DNA from: Unio delphinus
Taxonomy: Eukaryota; Mollusca; Bivalvia; Unionida; Unionidae
Direction: 5' to 3'
Assembly (NCBI GenBank): GCA_029339505.1
Contig: JAQISU010000109.1
Span: 834,001 to 898,000, forward strand
Length of the DNA: 64,000 nucleotides
Shown here: positions 27,200-40,554 of the stretch, in pieces
How the letters are laid out: each line of letters starts with the position of its first letter
Position numbering within the stretch: position 1 is the first letter of the stretch
Notes under the pieces: generated by a model
What the model was told of the DNA's origin: nothing
Database searches by the model: none
What the model saw: the letters and a program-made list of their open reading frames with translations, nothing else
Position numbers and translations under genes: made by a program

Positions 27200-27382
27200 G
27201 TGGCATCCGATTTGCATTTCATTCAACACGGAGGAATTTATGAGAAAATGGAGACCATCTCTGGTGAAGAGTGGTCAACAATCTATCAAATTGTTGTTCC
27301 TAAGTCGTATAAACAGGAAATTCTTACGCTAGCCCACGAAAATCCTTCCAATGAACATCAGCACATTCAATATTGGAATTAA
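27200..27382 (+). pseudogene. Ty3/Gypsy pol fragment (integrase N-terminal region)
   Basis: The reading frame contains EEWSTIYQIVVPKSYKQEIL followed by TLAHENPSNEHQHIQYWN. The QIVVPKSYRxEILxLAHE block is the conserved lead-in to the zinc-binding H2C2 region of Gypsy integrases. The first His is present, the second is displaced, and the rest of the domain and all flanking pol are missing. The frame ends in a stop just before an AT microsatellite. It is a short dead remnant, not related in sequence to the large Gypsy element at 36-64 kb beyond family level. Confidence 0.75.
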
Positions 27383-27403
27383 TTCAGAACACCACGGGAA
27401 TAC

Positions 27404-27404
<1 letters not shown>

Positions 27405-27471
<67 letters not shown>
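27405..27471. repeat. (AT)n microsatellite
   Basis: Pure AT dinucleotide run of about 66 bp directly 3' of the Gypsy fragment. Confidence 0.95.
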
Positions 27472-27475
<4 letters not shown>

Positions 27476-27692
27476 GTTTTCTGTAGATTTAAACTTCAAT
27501 TACTTAGTGAACAATTTTTTTGTCTTAAAAAGCAAAAATGTTGAGTTTTATAATATAAAATTCCTCAATCATTCTTTCCGAGTCTATCTGTTTGACCACA
27601 TCCTTTTCGTTCATTAAAAGTTAATGTAATACTGTCGTCACTTTTCAAAGTATTTAACTATTTTTTTCTGACCGGTAACTGCAGATATTGTC

Positions 27693-27782
<90 letters not shown>
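27693..27782. repeat. (AT)n microsatellite
   Basis: Pure AT dinucleotide run of about 88 bp. The neighbouring 27783-28120 holds no recognised feature besides a short A run near 27829. Confidence 0.95.
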
Positions 27783-27784
<2 letters not shown>

Positions 27785-28120
27785 ACACTTTATTATCATC
27801 AGAACAATCTGACGTCTCAACGCTTTTTAAAAAAAAAAAAAAGAACCGCCTAAAACTATCGGTTCAATAAATATTATAAAAATGAAACATTTAAAAAGAC
27901 ATCTTTACGCTCATTAGACTGGGATTCAAGTTTTGTTTTACATATGAACGAGGCATCTTTATGCTCAATCCAATCAGAATTTCAGTAGCGTAGAACGATA
28001 TGCAGAATGCACGCAATATTTAGCAAGATATCGTGTTCTATATTGTTATTATGCCAACATAAATTAGCATACTATTTAGGAATTACATGTGAGCCAAATT
28101 TCGTTTCTTTTTAATATTGA

Positions 28121-29419
28121 CAAAGATATAGTTTGGCATATCGAATCAATGTTATCGAACACAAAGATATAGTTTGGCATATCGAATCAATGTTATCGAG
28201 CACAAAGATATAGTTTGGCATATCGAATCAATGTTATCGAACAAAGATATAGTTTGTCATATCGAATCAATGTTATCGAACACAAAGATATAGTTTGGCA
28301 TATCGAATCAATTTTATCGAACACAAAGATATAGTTTGGCATTTTGAATCAATGTTATCGAACACAAAGATATAGTTTGGCATATCGAATCAATGTTATC
28401 GAACAAAGATATAGTTTGGCATATCGAATCAATGTTATCGAACACAAAGATATAGTTTGGCATATCAAATCAATGTTATCGAACAAAGATATAGTTTGGC
28501 ATATCGAATCAATGTTATCGAACACAAAGATATAGTTTGGCATATCGAATCAATGTTATCGAACACAAAGATATAGTTTGGCATATCGAATCAATGATAT
28601 CGACACAAAGATATAGTTTGGCATATCGAATCAATGTTATCGAACACAAAGATATAGTTTGGCATATCGAATCAATGTTGTCGACACAAAGATATAGTTT
28701 GGCATATCGAATCAATGTTATCGAACAAAGATATAGTTTGGCATATCAAATCAATGTTATCGAACACAAAGATATAGTTTGGCATACCGAATCAATTTTA
28801 TCGAACACAAAGATATAGTTTGGCATATCGAATCAATGTTATCGAACACAAAGATATAGTTTGGCATTTTGAATCAATGTTATCGAACACAAAGATATAG
28901 TTTGGCATATCGAATCAATGTTATCTACACAAAGATATAGTTTGGCATATCGAATCAATGTTATCGAACACAAAGATATAGTTTGGTATATCGAATCAAT
29001 GTTATCGAACACAAATTTATAGTTTGGCATATCGAATCAATGTTATCGAACAAAGATATAGTTTGGCATATCGAATCAATGTTATCGAACACAAAGATAT
29101 AGTTTGGCATATCAAATCAATGTTATCGAACAAAGATATAGTTTGGCATATCGAATCAATGTTATCGAACACAAAGATATAGTTTGGCATATCGAATCAA
29201 TGTTATCGAACACAAAGATATAGTTTGGCATATCGAATCAATGATATCGACACAAAGATATAGTTTGGCATATCGAATCAATGTTATCGAACACAAAGAT
29301 ATAGTTTGGCATATCGAATCAATGTTATCGAACACAAAGATATAGTTTGGCATATCGAATCAATGATATCGACACAAAGATATAGTTTGGCATATCAAAT
29401 CAATGTTATCGAACACAAA
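28121..29419. repeat. 39-41 bp minisatellite, about 32 copies
   Basis: The unit reads AAAGATATAGTTTGGCATAT then CGAATCAATGTTATCGAACAC. Shorter variants lack AC at the end (CGAACAAAG) or read CGACACAAAG. The order of variants at about 28400-28610 recurs at about 29045-29255, which indicates duplication of a block of several units. Small frames of 60-90 codons inside are artefacts. Confidence 0.95.
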
Positions 29420-29579
29420 TTTCGAACATTTGTTAATGAGTTTAGGTCTCCCTATCATAATATTTTAGATAAGTCACGTGTTTGCGGTTGATTGGCCCCG
29501 ATAATGATGGAATTACTAAATTTAAACGCATTCAACCAGCGTTGGAGATAAATACACTATCCAATAATCTATTAATCTT

Positions 29580-30180
29580 ATCGCAACGAAATCAACGTTT
29601 TATTTCGAAGCCCTTTTTTAAGCGAAACACATATTCTACAATATACTGATCCTAAAGTAGTGAAAATGTATGCTTTCATTCAAAGCATTTTTGAAGTTTA
29701 ACACCATTCCTACAGTCCAGTAGTCCTAATATAGCGAAAATAGAAGCTTTTATTCGAAGACATTTTCTCTTCCAGCGCAACTGTCAATTATGCAGTCAGT
29801 GGTCAAACGCAACGAAATCAATGTTTCATTTCGAAGCCTTGGTTAAGGATAAACATCCAATTCTATAACCCAGTAGTCTAAACGTAAGGATATTAATGTT
29901 TTATTTCGATTACTTGTTTGAAGATTAACATCCAATCCTACAGGCCAGCAGTCTAAACGCAAGGAAATCAAGGTTTGATTTCGAAGCCTTGTTTGAAGTA
30001 AAACATCCAATCCTACAACTCAGTAGACTATACGCAAGGTAATCAATGTTCTGTTGCGAAGCATTGGTTTAAGATAAATATCCAATCATACAGCCCAGTA
30101 GTCTAAACGGAAGGAAATCAATGTTTTATTTCGAAGCCTTTTTGCAGATAAACAATTAATCCTACGTCCAGTAGTCTTAG
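29580..30180. repeat. 75-bp tandem repeat, about eight copies
   Basis: The phrase CGCAAGGAAATCAATGTTTT then ATTTCGAAGCC starts at about 29582, 29657, 29732, 29807, 29882, 29957, 30032 and 30107, giving an exact 75-bp spacing. Each unit also has ACATCCAATCCTACAGCCCA and GTAGTCTAAA. Copies are moderately diverged. Confidence 0.9.
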
Positions 30181-30704
30181 GCACTTTGTAACTCGAGCTC
30201 TGCCTGGCAAATATTGATGACTGGTGTAAATGAATATACAGAGAATTTTACATGATTGCTTATTTTAAACGAAATTTAAAACCAAACCTATTCTAATAGT
30301 CATCGCAAGGCTTTATTAGTAAAAGTTTGAAATTATTCGGCGTGATTCAATAATTTCACTTGGAATGAACACCAATATAAAAATTGTATTTTTATCAAGT
30401 AACAAAAATTACTTGATATTAAAATATTTTCATTACAGTTATCTCCATTTTAACGAAAATGCAAAGAACTGTAATGAAATGACTACGAAAGAAAAATACC
30501 CGATGTCTCGATAAGAATGTTTGTTCAACATAAGGTGATTACGTCACTTATGATGTTAACAATTGATGTTACGTTAATATAAACTATATTATACATTTTA
30601 AAATATATTTAGTGTTACATGACTAAAGTCAAAGTATATGTAAGATAATGAGGGTCTAATATCAAATAGTATTTTATTAGTTTTCAAACAGGGATGAAAC
30701 TTTC

Positions 30705-31035
30705 CAGTTACTGATAACTGCAAAACAAATTCAACGCTGTTGCAAATAAAGGCGAAGCAAATTAGAGGCAGTTACAAATAACGGCAATACAATTCGACGC
30801 ATTTACTGATAAATGCAATGCAAATTATCGCAGTTACTGATAATTTCAATGCAAATTACTGAAAACTTCAGTACAAATCAACGCAGTTACTGATAAATGC
30901 ATTACAATTCAACGCAGTAAGTAATAATTGCAATTAACGCAATTGCTGATAAATGCAGTACAAATCAACATAATCAATGATAACCGCAATACAATTAAAC
31001 GCAATTACTGATAACTGTAATACAATTCAATGTAT
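30705..31035. repeat. Degenerate roughly 33-bp tandem repeat, about ten copies
   Basis: The phrase AGTTACTGATAAATGCAATA then CAAATTCAACGC recurs with many substitutions. Confidence 0.85.
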
Positions 31036-31211
31036 AAAAACACGTACTCTTATCTACCAGTTTCCATTTAAAGAAAAAAAAGAAAAAAGTTAATGAATGA
31101 CGTTTAATTCTTTGAGTATGTTATCTGAATGATTAATATTGTATTAACTAAATATTTATCATTTCACTGTATATTTTTAAGACAGACGTAATTTTATCAG
31201 ATAAAGTAATG

Positions 31212-32795
<1,584 letters not shown>

Positions 32796-32959
32796 GAATA
32801 AAAAGAGATAAGCAGTTGTATTACTTTTTTATTATGTATTTATGTATAATGCACTTTTTTAAAATCTAATTTATATTCTTGACGAGTCTTCAATCATCAG
32901 AACTCAATTCATTTAATAAAAGTTATTATGGTATACATAATACTTACAATATGCATATT

Positions 32960-33060
32960 TCTTCCAGGTTCCTCCACCATTAATTCTGGCCGCCATGTAT
33001 AGCCTATCGTGTGCTGAAAAATGGCGTTAAACCCTACAACAACTACAAGAGCAAGCAATT
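32960..33060. repeat. Possible SINE tail
   Basis: The phrase GCTGAAAAATGGCGTTAAAC resembles the GGCGTTAAA-type 3' tails of SINEs that are common in mollusc genomes. No RNA polymerase III promoter is visible next to it, so this is a weak call. Confidence 0.3.
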
Positions 33061-33114
33061 TATAAATAATTAGTAATGTTATCTTGAGAATAATTTAAAA
33101 ATGGACTTTGATAT

Positions 33115-33590
33115 TTAATTTTTTGGTAAATTAGAATAATATACAATTATTGTTACGAAGATGTCAACAATGGATATAAACAAAAAAATAATAAATGAAT
33201 GTCGTATAGTATTTTGGAATTTAGACCTTTCCTTTAGCAGACGTACCATATCGGAATCAGCTATAACAATAAATTGAATGGAGAAATCTTGCACAGTATG
33301 GGAACTCTTGTTAAAATATGCGGCAACATGAGATGAAATTAATTGATCGATATAATGGTTTATATCTGATCTATATTGGTTCATTTGTTTAGATATTTGT
33401 TTACCGGATTGTCCAAAATATTGGATGCCACATTTTTTGCATGCGATCAGATAAATAACATTTGATGTTGGACAATTAAATTAGTATCACAACATGTATT
33501 AAAAATTTCTTTCTTACTATTGCTATTGAAAAAAGTATTTTTATTAATAAAAGAAAAGTGAATACATCTAGGTCTATTACACAACGTATG
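33115..33590 (-). pseudogene. Penelope-like element remnant, GIY-YIG endonuclease region
   Basis: On the minus strand from 33477 down to the stop at 33115 the frame is open for 120 codons. It contains NVIYLIACKKCGIQYFGQSG, the GIY-YIG-type core with its flanking Cys pair, then YRSDI and a VAAYFNKSSHTVQDFSIQFI block, as found in the C-terminal endonuclease of Penelope-like retroelements. Upstream, in a different frame (33590-33480), CNRPRC is also typical, so at least one frameshift is present. No reverse transcriptase domain is visible; a microsatellite abuts the remnant at 33601. Confidence 0.7.
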
Positions 33591-33600
33591 TGTCATCCAC

Positions 33601-33722
33601 ATATAGGTATGTATGTATGTATGTATGTATGTACGTATGTATGTATGTATGTATGTATGTATGTATGTATGTATGTATGTATGTATGTATGTATGTATGT
33701 ATGTATGTATGTATGTATGTAT
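33601..33722. repeat. (ATGT)n microsatellite
   Basis: ATGT tetranucleotides with a single ACGT interruption. They abut the Penelope-like remnant. Confidence 0.95.
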
Positions 33723-34439
33723 ATGTTAGTGTGTGTATGAACGTGTGTGCACTTATTACGCTGTTACCATTAGATTCAACCGTCGCTGGATATAAAAAGG
33801 CTTTAATTAGTAAATATGTTCTTCACTCATTTGAAAATATTTGCATGGTATGGTCATTCATAGATGACGTCTTATACTACCATTCTCCTAAAGAAAACAA
33901 AATTATTAAAAAAGTTTTAAAAATTATTTATAATATAGACTTCTAATACTTTTGAAAATGTTTTTCTTTTGACATGTGTGTGCATACCAATTTGTCAAAA
34001 ACATGATTGTTTCACGACATAGTATGCTGAATAAAAACGTTTAACAGCGTAGTTTTAGTTAAATAAAACTAGTAAATATTGTCTTGCATACATCAAAGCA
34101 CGCATTCTTAAATTATCTGCAGACATGTTTCCACATTGTAATATCAGTTTTAAGAATAGTACAAATTATTGCCACTCGTTATAGAACATTTCCTTGTACT
34201 ATTGATATATGCTGAATAACTCTAAATGTAGTAAAACTTCATTTTGTACAAAATGGGCCAAATTATGTAATTCATTGTTAAATCTCCATTTTAGATATAT
34301 GATTTCAGTTGCAACAAAATGAGTTTTAACGGTTTGTAGACATAACAAAAGCGTTACATATACTCTTTATCGAAAATTATAAAGTTATGCAAATGATTAC
34401 AGGCTTACAGCACTTCCTTAACTAACATAACTACGTATT
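33723..34439. other. Non-coding stretch
   Basis: A plus-strand frame running out of the microsatellite to 33946 shows no recognised domain. Sequence near 34235-34325 (TTTTGTACAAAATGGGCCA ... GTTGCAACAAAATG) weakly resembles 35180-35255. Confidence 0.35.
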
Positions 34440-34860
34440 GACTCAGTCGTTATCCACAGTATAATACTATTAAATATTGACTCATCTAGTAAATATTGAC
34501 TCCGATTTCATCCACCCAATGGAACTATTAAATATTGACTGGGTTGTGATCCACTGAATAAAACTAGTAAATATTGACCCATTTTGTCTTACATCCTATA
34601 AAACTAGTCAATATTGACTAATTTGTCATTCACCTTATAAAATGAGTACATATTGACTTAGGTTGTCATCCACCTTATAAAATGGGTAGATAACGACTCG
34701 GGTTGCCATTCACAATATAAAACTAGTAAATATTGACTCAGTTGTCATCCACCTTATAAAAGGAGTAAATATTGACTCGGGTTCTCATTCACACTATAAA
34801 ACTAGTAAATATTGATTATGTTGTCTTCATTCACTGTAAAACTAATAAGTATAAACTTAA
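34440..34860. repeat. Degenerate roughly 41-bp tandem repeat, about ten copies
   Basis: The phrase AAAACTAGTAAATATTGACT then CAGTTGTCATCCACCTTAT recurs with substitutions. Confidence 0.88.
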
Positions 34861-35061
34861 TTCTGGGGCAATGCCACAAAAAAAAATGAGAAAATCTCTA
34901 AGAAGTCCTTCGATAATAGGCAAGTGTTTGTAAGCATTTTTCTTCAATTTTGTTTAGAAGTTTCTTTGTTTCATAAACTATATACATTTATTTGGCTTAA
35001 TGCCCTCTCATTTTAGTTAATTTGAAAGACAATGGAAATTTCATTCCATTCCCTATAATCT

Positions 35062-35160
35062 GATAGAATTAATTCCATTTAAATATTGACGTTTGTCTGA
35101 AATGATTAGCATTTAAATATTGACGTTTGTCTGGAATGATTAGCATTTAAATATTTGTAT
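35062..35160. repeat. Tandem repeat of roughly 35 bp, about 2.5 copies
   Basis: CATTTAAATATTGACGTTTG then TCTGAAATGATTAG occurs twice, plus a third partial start. Confidence 0.85.
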
Positions 35161-36291
35161 GTTGTAATGAGCAACAATTTAAAGTTTTGTACAAACGGGC
35201 CACATAATATAATAATTAATGTTTGTATCGTATCTGTTGCAAAACGAATATGGTGGCACTGTAAGTCTTTGATACACTAAAATGCTTACATGCATTCAAG
35301 ACTTAATACAAGTACTATTGATATTAATCTAGGAACCGTATTCGCTGATAAAGGTGTTTACCTGCTAAATTTCGTTTCTCACTCTGTGAATATGCGTAAC
35401 GTTGTAATCTCCAGCTCTAATATTAGGAGTCATTCATGCTGGCGTTTTAAGAACATTTCCTGTGACCTTCCAAGTAAATATAGTATGCCATTCAAATATG
35501 CCGTAAATTCATTTGTCCAGAACGCATACAATACACTTCTCAGTTTTATCATTAAATCTTTACCGAACACGAAAACATTTGCAAAATTCGGAAGTTGTTA
35601 AAATGCTTTCCATTCAGGTTCAGTGGTAATACGTCTTCTGACTCCGGTTAGTTCCAAAGAATGCACAAATATGTTTGGAATTATCACTTTTAAATCGGCT
35701 TACAAGCGCTCTTTGCGCAGAACGTTTATTTTATATTTTTCACAGAAACATACAAATTCTTGGAAAATACGTCTAACTCTTGAAGCTTAGAGTTAGGTGG
35801 GTTTGGAAAAGGTAGAAATAGGTTAGTCATCTTCGAATTGATTAAGTAAGCCTTTGACATGATACGGATTTATCATTACACCTGCCGTTCCGGGCACAAG
35901 GGGAAATACTGTGTTAAAACTATAGGTTTACATGTGTGAGCCATTCTTGTGACAATGGGAAATTTACATAGCATTTATCTTGTCCAAATAAATGTAATGG
36001 CACACGAACAACTCAGGATACAGTTAGCCATCAAAAACATCCATTTCCAGCTATTCTTCTTTTCTGAACATGTTTATGAGGTCAGAAATGTGTTGGCCTG
36101 GTCCATGCATTGGCATAAGGGAAGAAGTAATGCCTTAGCCAGAAGTTTGGAACGAATGCAGAATGCTTCAGTGACACATATGTCTATTTTCCATTCTGAA
36201 GCGAAACATTTGTTTTTGCTCTCGTGACGGCTTTTTTTAGGATCTCGTTGATGATGATGTTTTGATTAAAAGCTTTCCTTGCGTTAAAGCT
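35161..36291. other. Flank of the LTR retrotransposon, no gene recognised
   Basis: Frames at 35290-35601 and 35949-36227 have no domain I recognise. Parts of the minus strand between 35400 and 35850 have weak LINE-like phrases but are too broken to call. Confidence 0.35.
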
Positions 36292-37967
36292 TGTCAAGTG
36301 CCAAATTTTTCGTCAGTGACATCCAGTAATTAATTCGTAGGCTAGCCGACAATCAACTGTCTTGGAGTAGAGTTTGGAACGAAAAAAATGTTAGTTTAAC
36401 TCGGTCAGACTGTTACAATAATTAGAGCGAAAACGGACTGAGTGTTTGACACGTTAAAATTATGGGATTACTCACGCAGAGCTTTCAAAAATGATTGAGA
36501 CAAATGTTAAGGTGATATTTCGATCCTAAGTGGCATTTTTGGCATCTTGAAAGACGGTTTTCAGAAGGTCAGTAAGAATAGCATTTATTCCGATTGGGCG
36601 AATGCATAGGGAAGGGGATGTGTCAGACCCCAGAATCGGGGAAATATATACTTCGTATCAAACGATGTTAGTCAGTCTAGGAAGATCCCTGCAAGAGAGG
36701 AAATAAAAACTACATAGAGAAGACTCCGTACGTCTTTGAAAGACAGACGTTCGTAAATTAATTGTGGTTCCGGGAAACTGAATGTGGAACGATTGTAAGA
36801 CGCCAAAAACACAAGGTATTTAACTCAAATTCACCTTTATTATGATGTAATGTATATGCTGTTTATCTTTGGCATAGATGCATAATGTATCGATACTACG
36901 ATACAAATAGTTCCGTATTACATTGATTTAATAACGTACTTTGATATGTTTCTTTGTTACAGATGCATGATGTGTTCATATTTTGTATGGATAGTCGGTT
37001 TTACAGTGATTTAATAATGTATTTTGAATTCTGAATTAGCATCTTTTACCTTATATACTTAGGTAGGTAAATGGGTGGTGTAGAAAAACCCGCCGTGTAC
37101 ATTTATGATTGGAAGATGTTACATTAATTTGAATTGATCATATTAGTAAATATGGATTGTGTGTTATGTTATATTGCCTCACTTTACGTAATGATTTCCG
37201 GGAATATATGACTTTCCCGAATTCTGATGTCGATAATTAGCAGTATAGCTCTATTGATCTGAAACCATGTATAGAATTTGTTAGCCGTATAAATGATAAC
37301 ACTGATAGTAAGATCTGATTGTTCGAACATGAAGACGGACGAACAATCGCAACTCTGAAAGTAACGAGATACTTAGGGCGTTTTACCCTTTTCTTTCACA
37401 AGGAAAATAGTTTATTTTGGCAAGAGTGAGAATCAGCGAGAAGTCAAAGGAAAATAGTTTATCTGGCAAGAGTGAGAATCAGCGAGAAGTCAAAGGAAAA
37501 AAGAGAAAAAAAGAAGTAAGAAGTCAGAGTGTGGAATTCCCGTTCAATCAAAGGACAAGCTGAAGACGGACGCACGCAGGGAAAAGAAAAAAAAAAAAAC
37601 CAGTCGACGAAAAAGGTCATGTTGAATCACCCAACAGTCCAATGTTAAATGAACATTCGATTCCTTGATGAAATTTACTCTCAGTATTAATGGCTAACTT
37701 CATTTATTTTCATTAGTGTTTGAATTGTTATGAATGTATCCATTATTTTAAAGCTTCGGCATTTGTATTTTTTCTGAACTAAGTGTATTCAGAAAGAGAG
37801 AAATTGTAATTCACAGTGTCATTCTTTTCTTAATTGTACTTTTAATTAAATTCATATTTTATCTTTACGGGAGCTCGTGTATTGTCTTGTTCAAAGTACC
37901 ATCTCAGATTACTATATTCACTGACCGGGCAGATTACACCGTAGCGATCATCTTCTAGATAACGACA
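36292..37967 (+). repeat. 5' LTR
   Basis: The start is certain from alignment with the 3' copy. Homology can be followed to about 37500, where the 3' copy leaves the window. I place the end tentatively at GACA (37964-37967), which mirrors the initial TGTC and precedes TGGGAGGC, a possible primer-binding site. Near the aligned limit this LTR has a tandem duplication of about 50 bp, with GGCAAGAGTGAGAATCAGCG present at both about 37420 and 37467. Confidence 0.75.
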
Positions 37968-38583
37968 ATTAGTGGGAGGCAGTCTTCAAGTGTTGTTTTC
38001 CAAGTTGTGCAATATCTCTGACCAGGCCTTGTGCAATATTGTACTAATAACACTTTGATAACCCGCCAGCACCACGTTACAAAGTGTGGCCTCGTCTTGG
38101 GATTTGAAGGTTTTCATTGTGATTGAAGTATCTGAGCGTATTTTGAACAAAGGCATACATTTGTTATTATTATTAAGTAGGAATTGAGTGAATCAAACAT
38201 TGTCTGCTATTTTTGTATACTTGCATGCAAATTGTTTACGGTAAAAGGGTATTGTAGAATTTGAGATTTATACCTTCTGTGTGAAATTACCAAAAAGGCG
38301 TTATAGCGGCACTACCTAAATAGTCTCTTGAGACAAGAACCAATTATTTGGGCAGTACTGTATTTTGGACAGCAGTTAATCACGTTTTGCTAACAGGGTA
38401 CTGCTGCGCGGAGCGTGTGGTACTGGAATTTCTGTCTGGTCAATTAATTGCGGCTGATTCGACCTGTCCATCTCGCTGCAGATAAGGTTATTCTAGGTCA
38501 AACTATTTTCGTAGGAAGAATCCCTGATTGTAGGTCAGTTAAGGACATAGTTCTAGAGAAAAAGGAAAGACAAAACATACGTA
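37968..38583 (+). other. Retrotransposon leader between 5' LTR and gag
   Basis: This non-coding 600 bp should contain the primer-binding site and packaging sequences. I cannot match a specific tRNA with confidence. Confidence 0.5.
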
Positions 38584-39990
38584 ATGGCGACAGACAGACA
38601 GTTACTAAAGGAATTTAAATCCATCGGAAAAGACGAACTTGGGTACGAGGGAGAAAAACTAACTGAATTTATGGAAAGAAGTTTGAAAGAACACAAGGAA
38701 GAAAAAGCTAGGGAACGAGAGAAGGAGAAACAGAAAGAAATGGAATTAGCCCGACTTCAGGCGGAAGATAAAACTAGAGAAAAGGAGAGAGAAGTTGAAC
38801 TAGCCCGACTACAGGCTGAGGAGAAGGCGAGAGAACGAGAGCATGAGTTAGCCATGGAGAGACTAAGGCTCGAAGCCGAGTTCAGGAGGGGTGAAGAATC
38901 GAACGTACGTCCGGACACCCCGAGTAGTCGCGTGGAAGACAGACGACCCATACAGTTAACCATGCCGATGTTTAATGACAAGGATGAAATAAATGACAAC
39001 TTTTTGACGCAGTTTGAAAAGTTGGCCCTGGTTCATCAAATACCTAAGGACCAGTGAGCATCAATATTTCAGCCTTTTTACAGGGGACGGCAAAAGATGT
39101 GTACCACAACATGACCCCAGCCGAGATAGACGATTATGACACTCTGAAGAAAGCTTTACTTCGCCACTATGAGTTGTCAGCGGAAACGTTCCGGAAACTT
39201 TTTAGGGAATCGTCAAAAAGGGCTACCGAAACACACGCGCAATTTCACAGTCGAGTGCGCGTGATTTTTGATAAATGGATAAAAATGTCTGGCACCGCGT
39301 TAACGTACGAAGGTATTCGCGAAGAGATTTTTAAGGAACACGTGTTAAGTACCTACAGAAAAGATTTAATTGTGTTTTTGCGGAGCGCGAATTCTCAACT
39401 TTGGATGAGATAAGCATAATAGCCGAGCGCTATGAGAGCGCGCATGCGCGTCCAACTACTTGGAATGGTAGGGACCGACCTGGAATCGGTGAGCTTAGAA
39501 AGACCACTGAGGTGACACCCCATAGACGAAATGGTCAAAATGGTGGGAGGCCAGGGGCCGGGAATCCCAGCCAAGTACATTTCCGTGGGTCGGGAAAGAC
39601 TCAAGGGGTAGATAGGGATACCTCGGGTAGAAGACGTGAGCCAGTGTGTTATGGCTGTAATAAACCAGACCATGTTGTCAAGGACTGTAGAAAGTATCGT
39701 CCGACAACGGTTAATTCGGTAACTCCGAATACTGTTAAGAAAGGGAAAACAGTGGAGTCTACGAACGTAGCGAGAGCTACGGTAAATGGTGAGGAAGCCA
39801 CGGTGCTGTATGACACCGGCTATAGTTACCCTGCCTTGGTAGATCGTAGATACGTCAAACCTGGAGATTATACAGGTGAGACGGTGGAAGTACAGTTTGC
39901 TAACAGGACGAAGGATTCGCTTCCGGTCGTTAGCATAGACCTTGATTCGCCATATGTAAAAGGGCGAATTCAAGCAGCGTGTTTGTCGGG
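38584..39990 (+). pseudogene. gag: gag and 5' part of the protease of the Gmr1-like element, frame-broken
   Basis: ATG at 38584 opens a frame with a long charged coiled-coil segment (EKAREREKEKQKEMELARLQ). It ends at a TGA at 39055-39057 and the coding sense continues in a second frame (39054-39413) with a Gypsy-type capsid region. A further frame change near 39380-39400 leads into 39401-39990. This third part holds a CCHC knuckle (CYGCNKPDHVVKDC) and the protease active-site DTG about 45 residues later. The two frame changes each look like a small indel; programmed shifting is unlikely because there are two and one coincides with a stop. The protease is cut at 39990 by the palindromic insertion before its ILG motif, which reappears at 59837-59845. 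Confidence 0.88.
39985..39990. other. Left copy of the 6-bp target-site duplication
   Basis: GTCGGG immediately precedes the AGTAGT end of the palindromic element. The same hexamer follows its other end. Six bases is the duplication length made by Polinton/Maverick integrases. Confidence 0.92.
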
Positions 39991-40009
39991 AGTAGTATAT
40001 GGGGATACT

Positions 40010-40400
40010 CTAGCGTCAAGGGAAAATCCAGTCAAAAAGGGCTTGGGAACATCTAGCGTCAAGGGGAATTTAACATGGGGGATTATCTAGCGTCAAGGGA
40101 AATTTAACATGGGAACTATATGGGACTTTCTAGCGTCAAGGGAAATTGAACATAGTGGCCTATCTAGCGTCAAGGGGAATTGAACATAGTGGGCCTATCT
40201 AGCGTCAAGGGAAAATCCAGTCAAAAAGGGCTTGGGCAAATCTAGCGTCAAGGGGAATTTAACATGGGAAAATGTAACTAGGAGTGAATGGGGAATTGAA
40301 CATAGCGACAAGGATTGGGTCACTTTAGTGTCAATGGGACCGTAACGTTAAACATGGATATATCAGAATTGGTGTCAATGGGAATTTAACATAAGAATCT
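40010..40400. repeat. Subterminal TCTAGCGTCAAGG repeats, left end
   Basis: CTAGCGTCAAGG occurs seven times at irregular 33-45 bp spacing (about 40010, 40053, 40087, 40129, 40163, 40199 and 40242). The phrase GGGAATTTAACATGGG lies between copies and eroded copies continue to about 40400. Such clusters near a terminus are candidates for binding sites of an integrase or of the terminal-protein replication complex; this role is inference. Confidence 0.85.
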
Positions 40401-40548
40401 CACCTGAAGTTCTAAGGGAATTGAACATTGGTGACTTCATTGTGTTTAAAGAGGGTCGAAACTATTTATAGGGTAAAATAGACTTGTAGGGAGAAAGGGC
40501 TGATAGGGACAAACATAGACATACAGAAAGAAACATGGGTTCAAAACA

Positions 40549-40554
40549 TTTATT
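40549..40554 (-). terminator. Candidate polyadenylation signal, left polymerase gene
   Basis: AATAAA on the minus strand about 450 bp beyond the polymerase stop, conserved in the other arm at 59251-59256. Confidence 0.5.

Noticed and set aside
35290..36227. Possible LINE reverse-transcriptase remnant
   Set aside because: A few minus-strand phrases are reminiscent of LINE C-terminal regions, but they are in different frames with many stops and no catalytic motif is visible.
38584..39413. Programmed ribosomal frameshifting in gag
   Set aside because: There are two separate frame changes and one coincides with a stop; indel damage is simpler.
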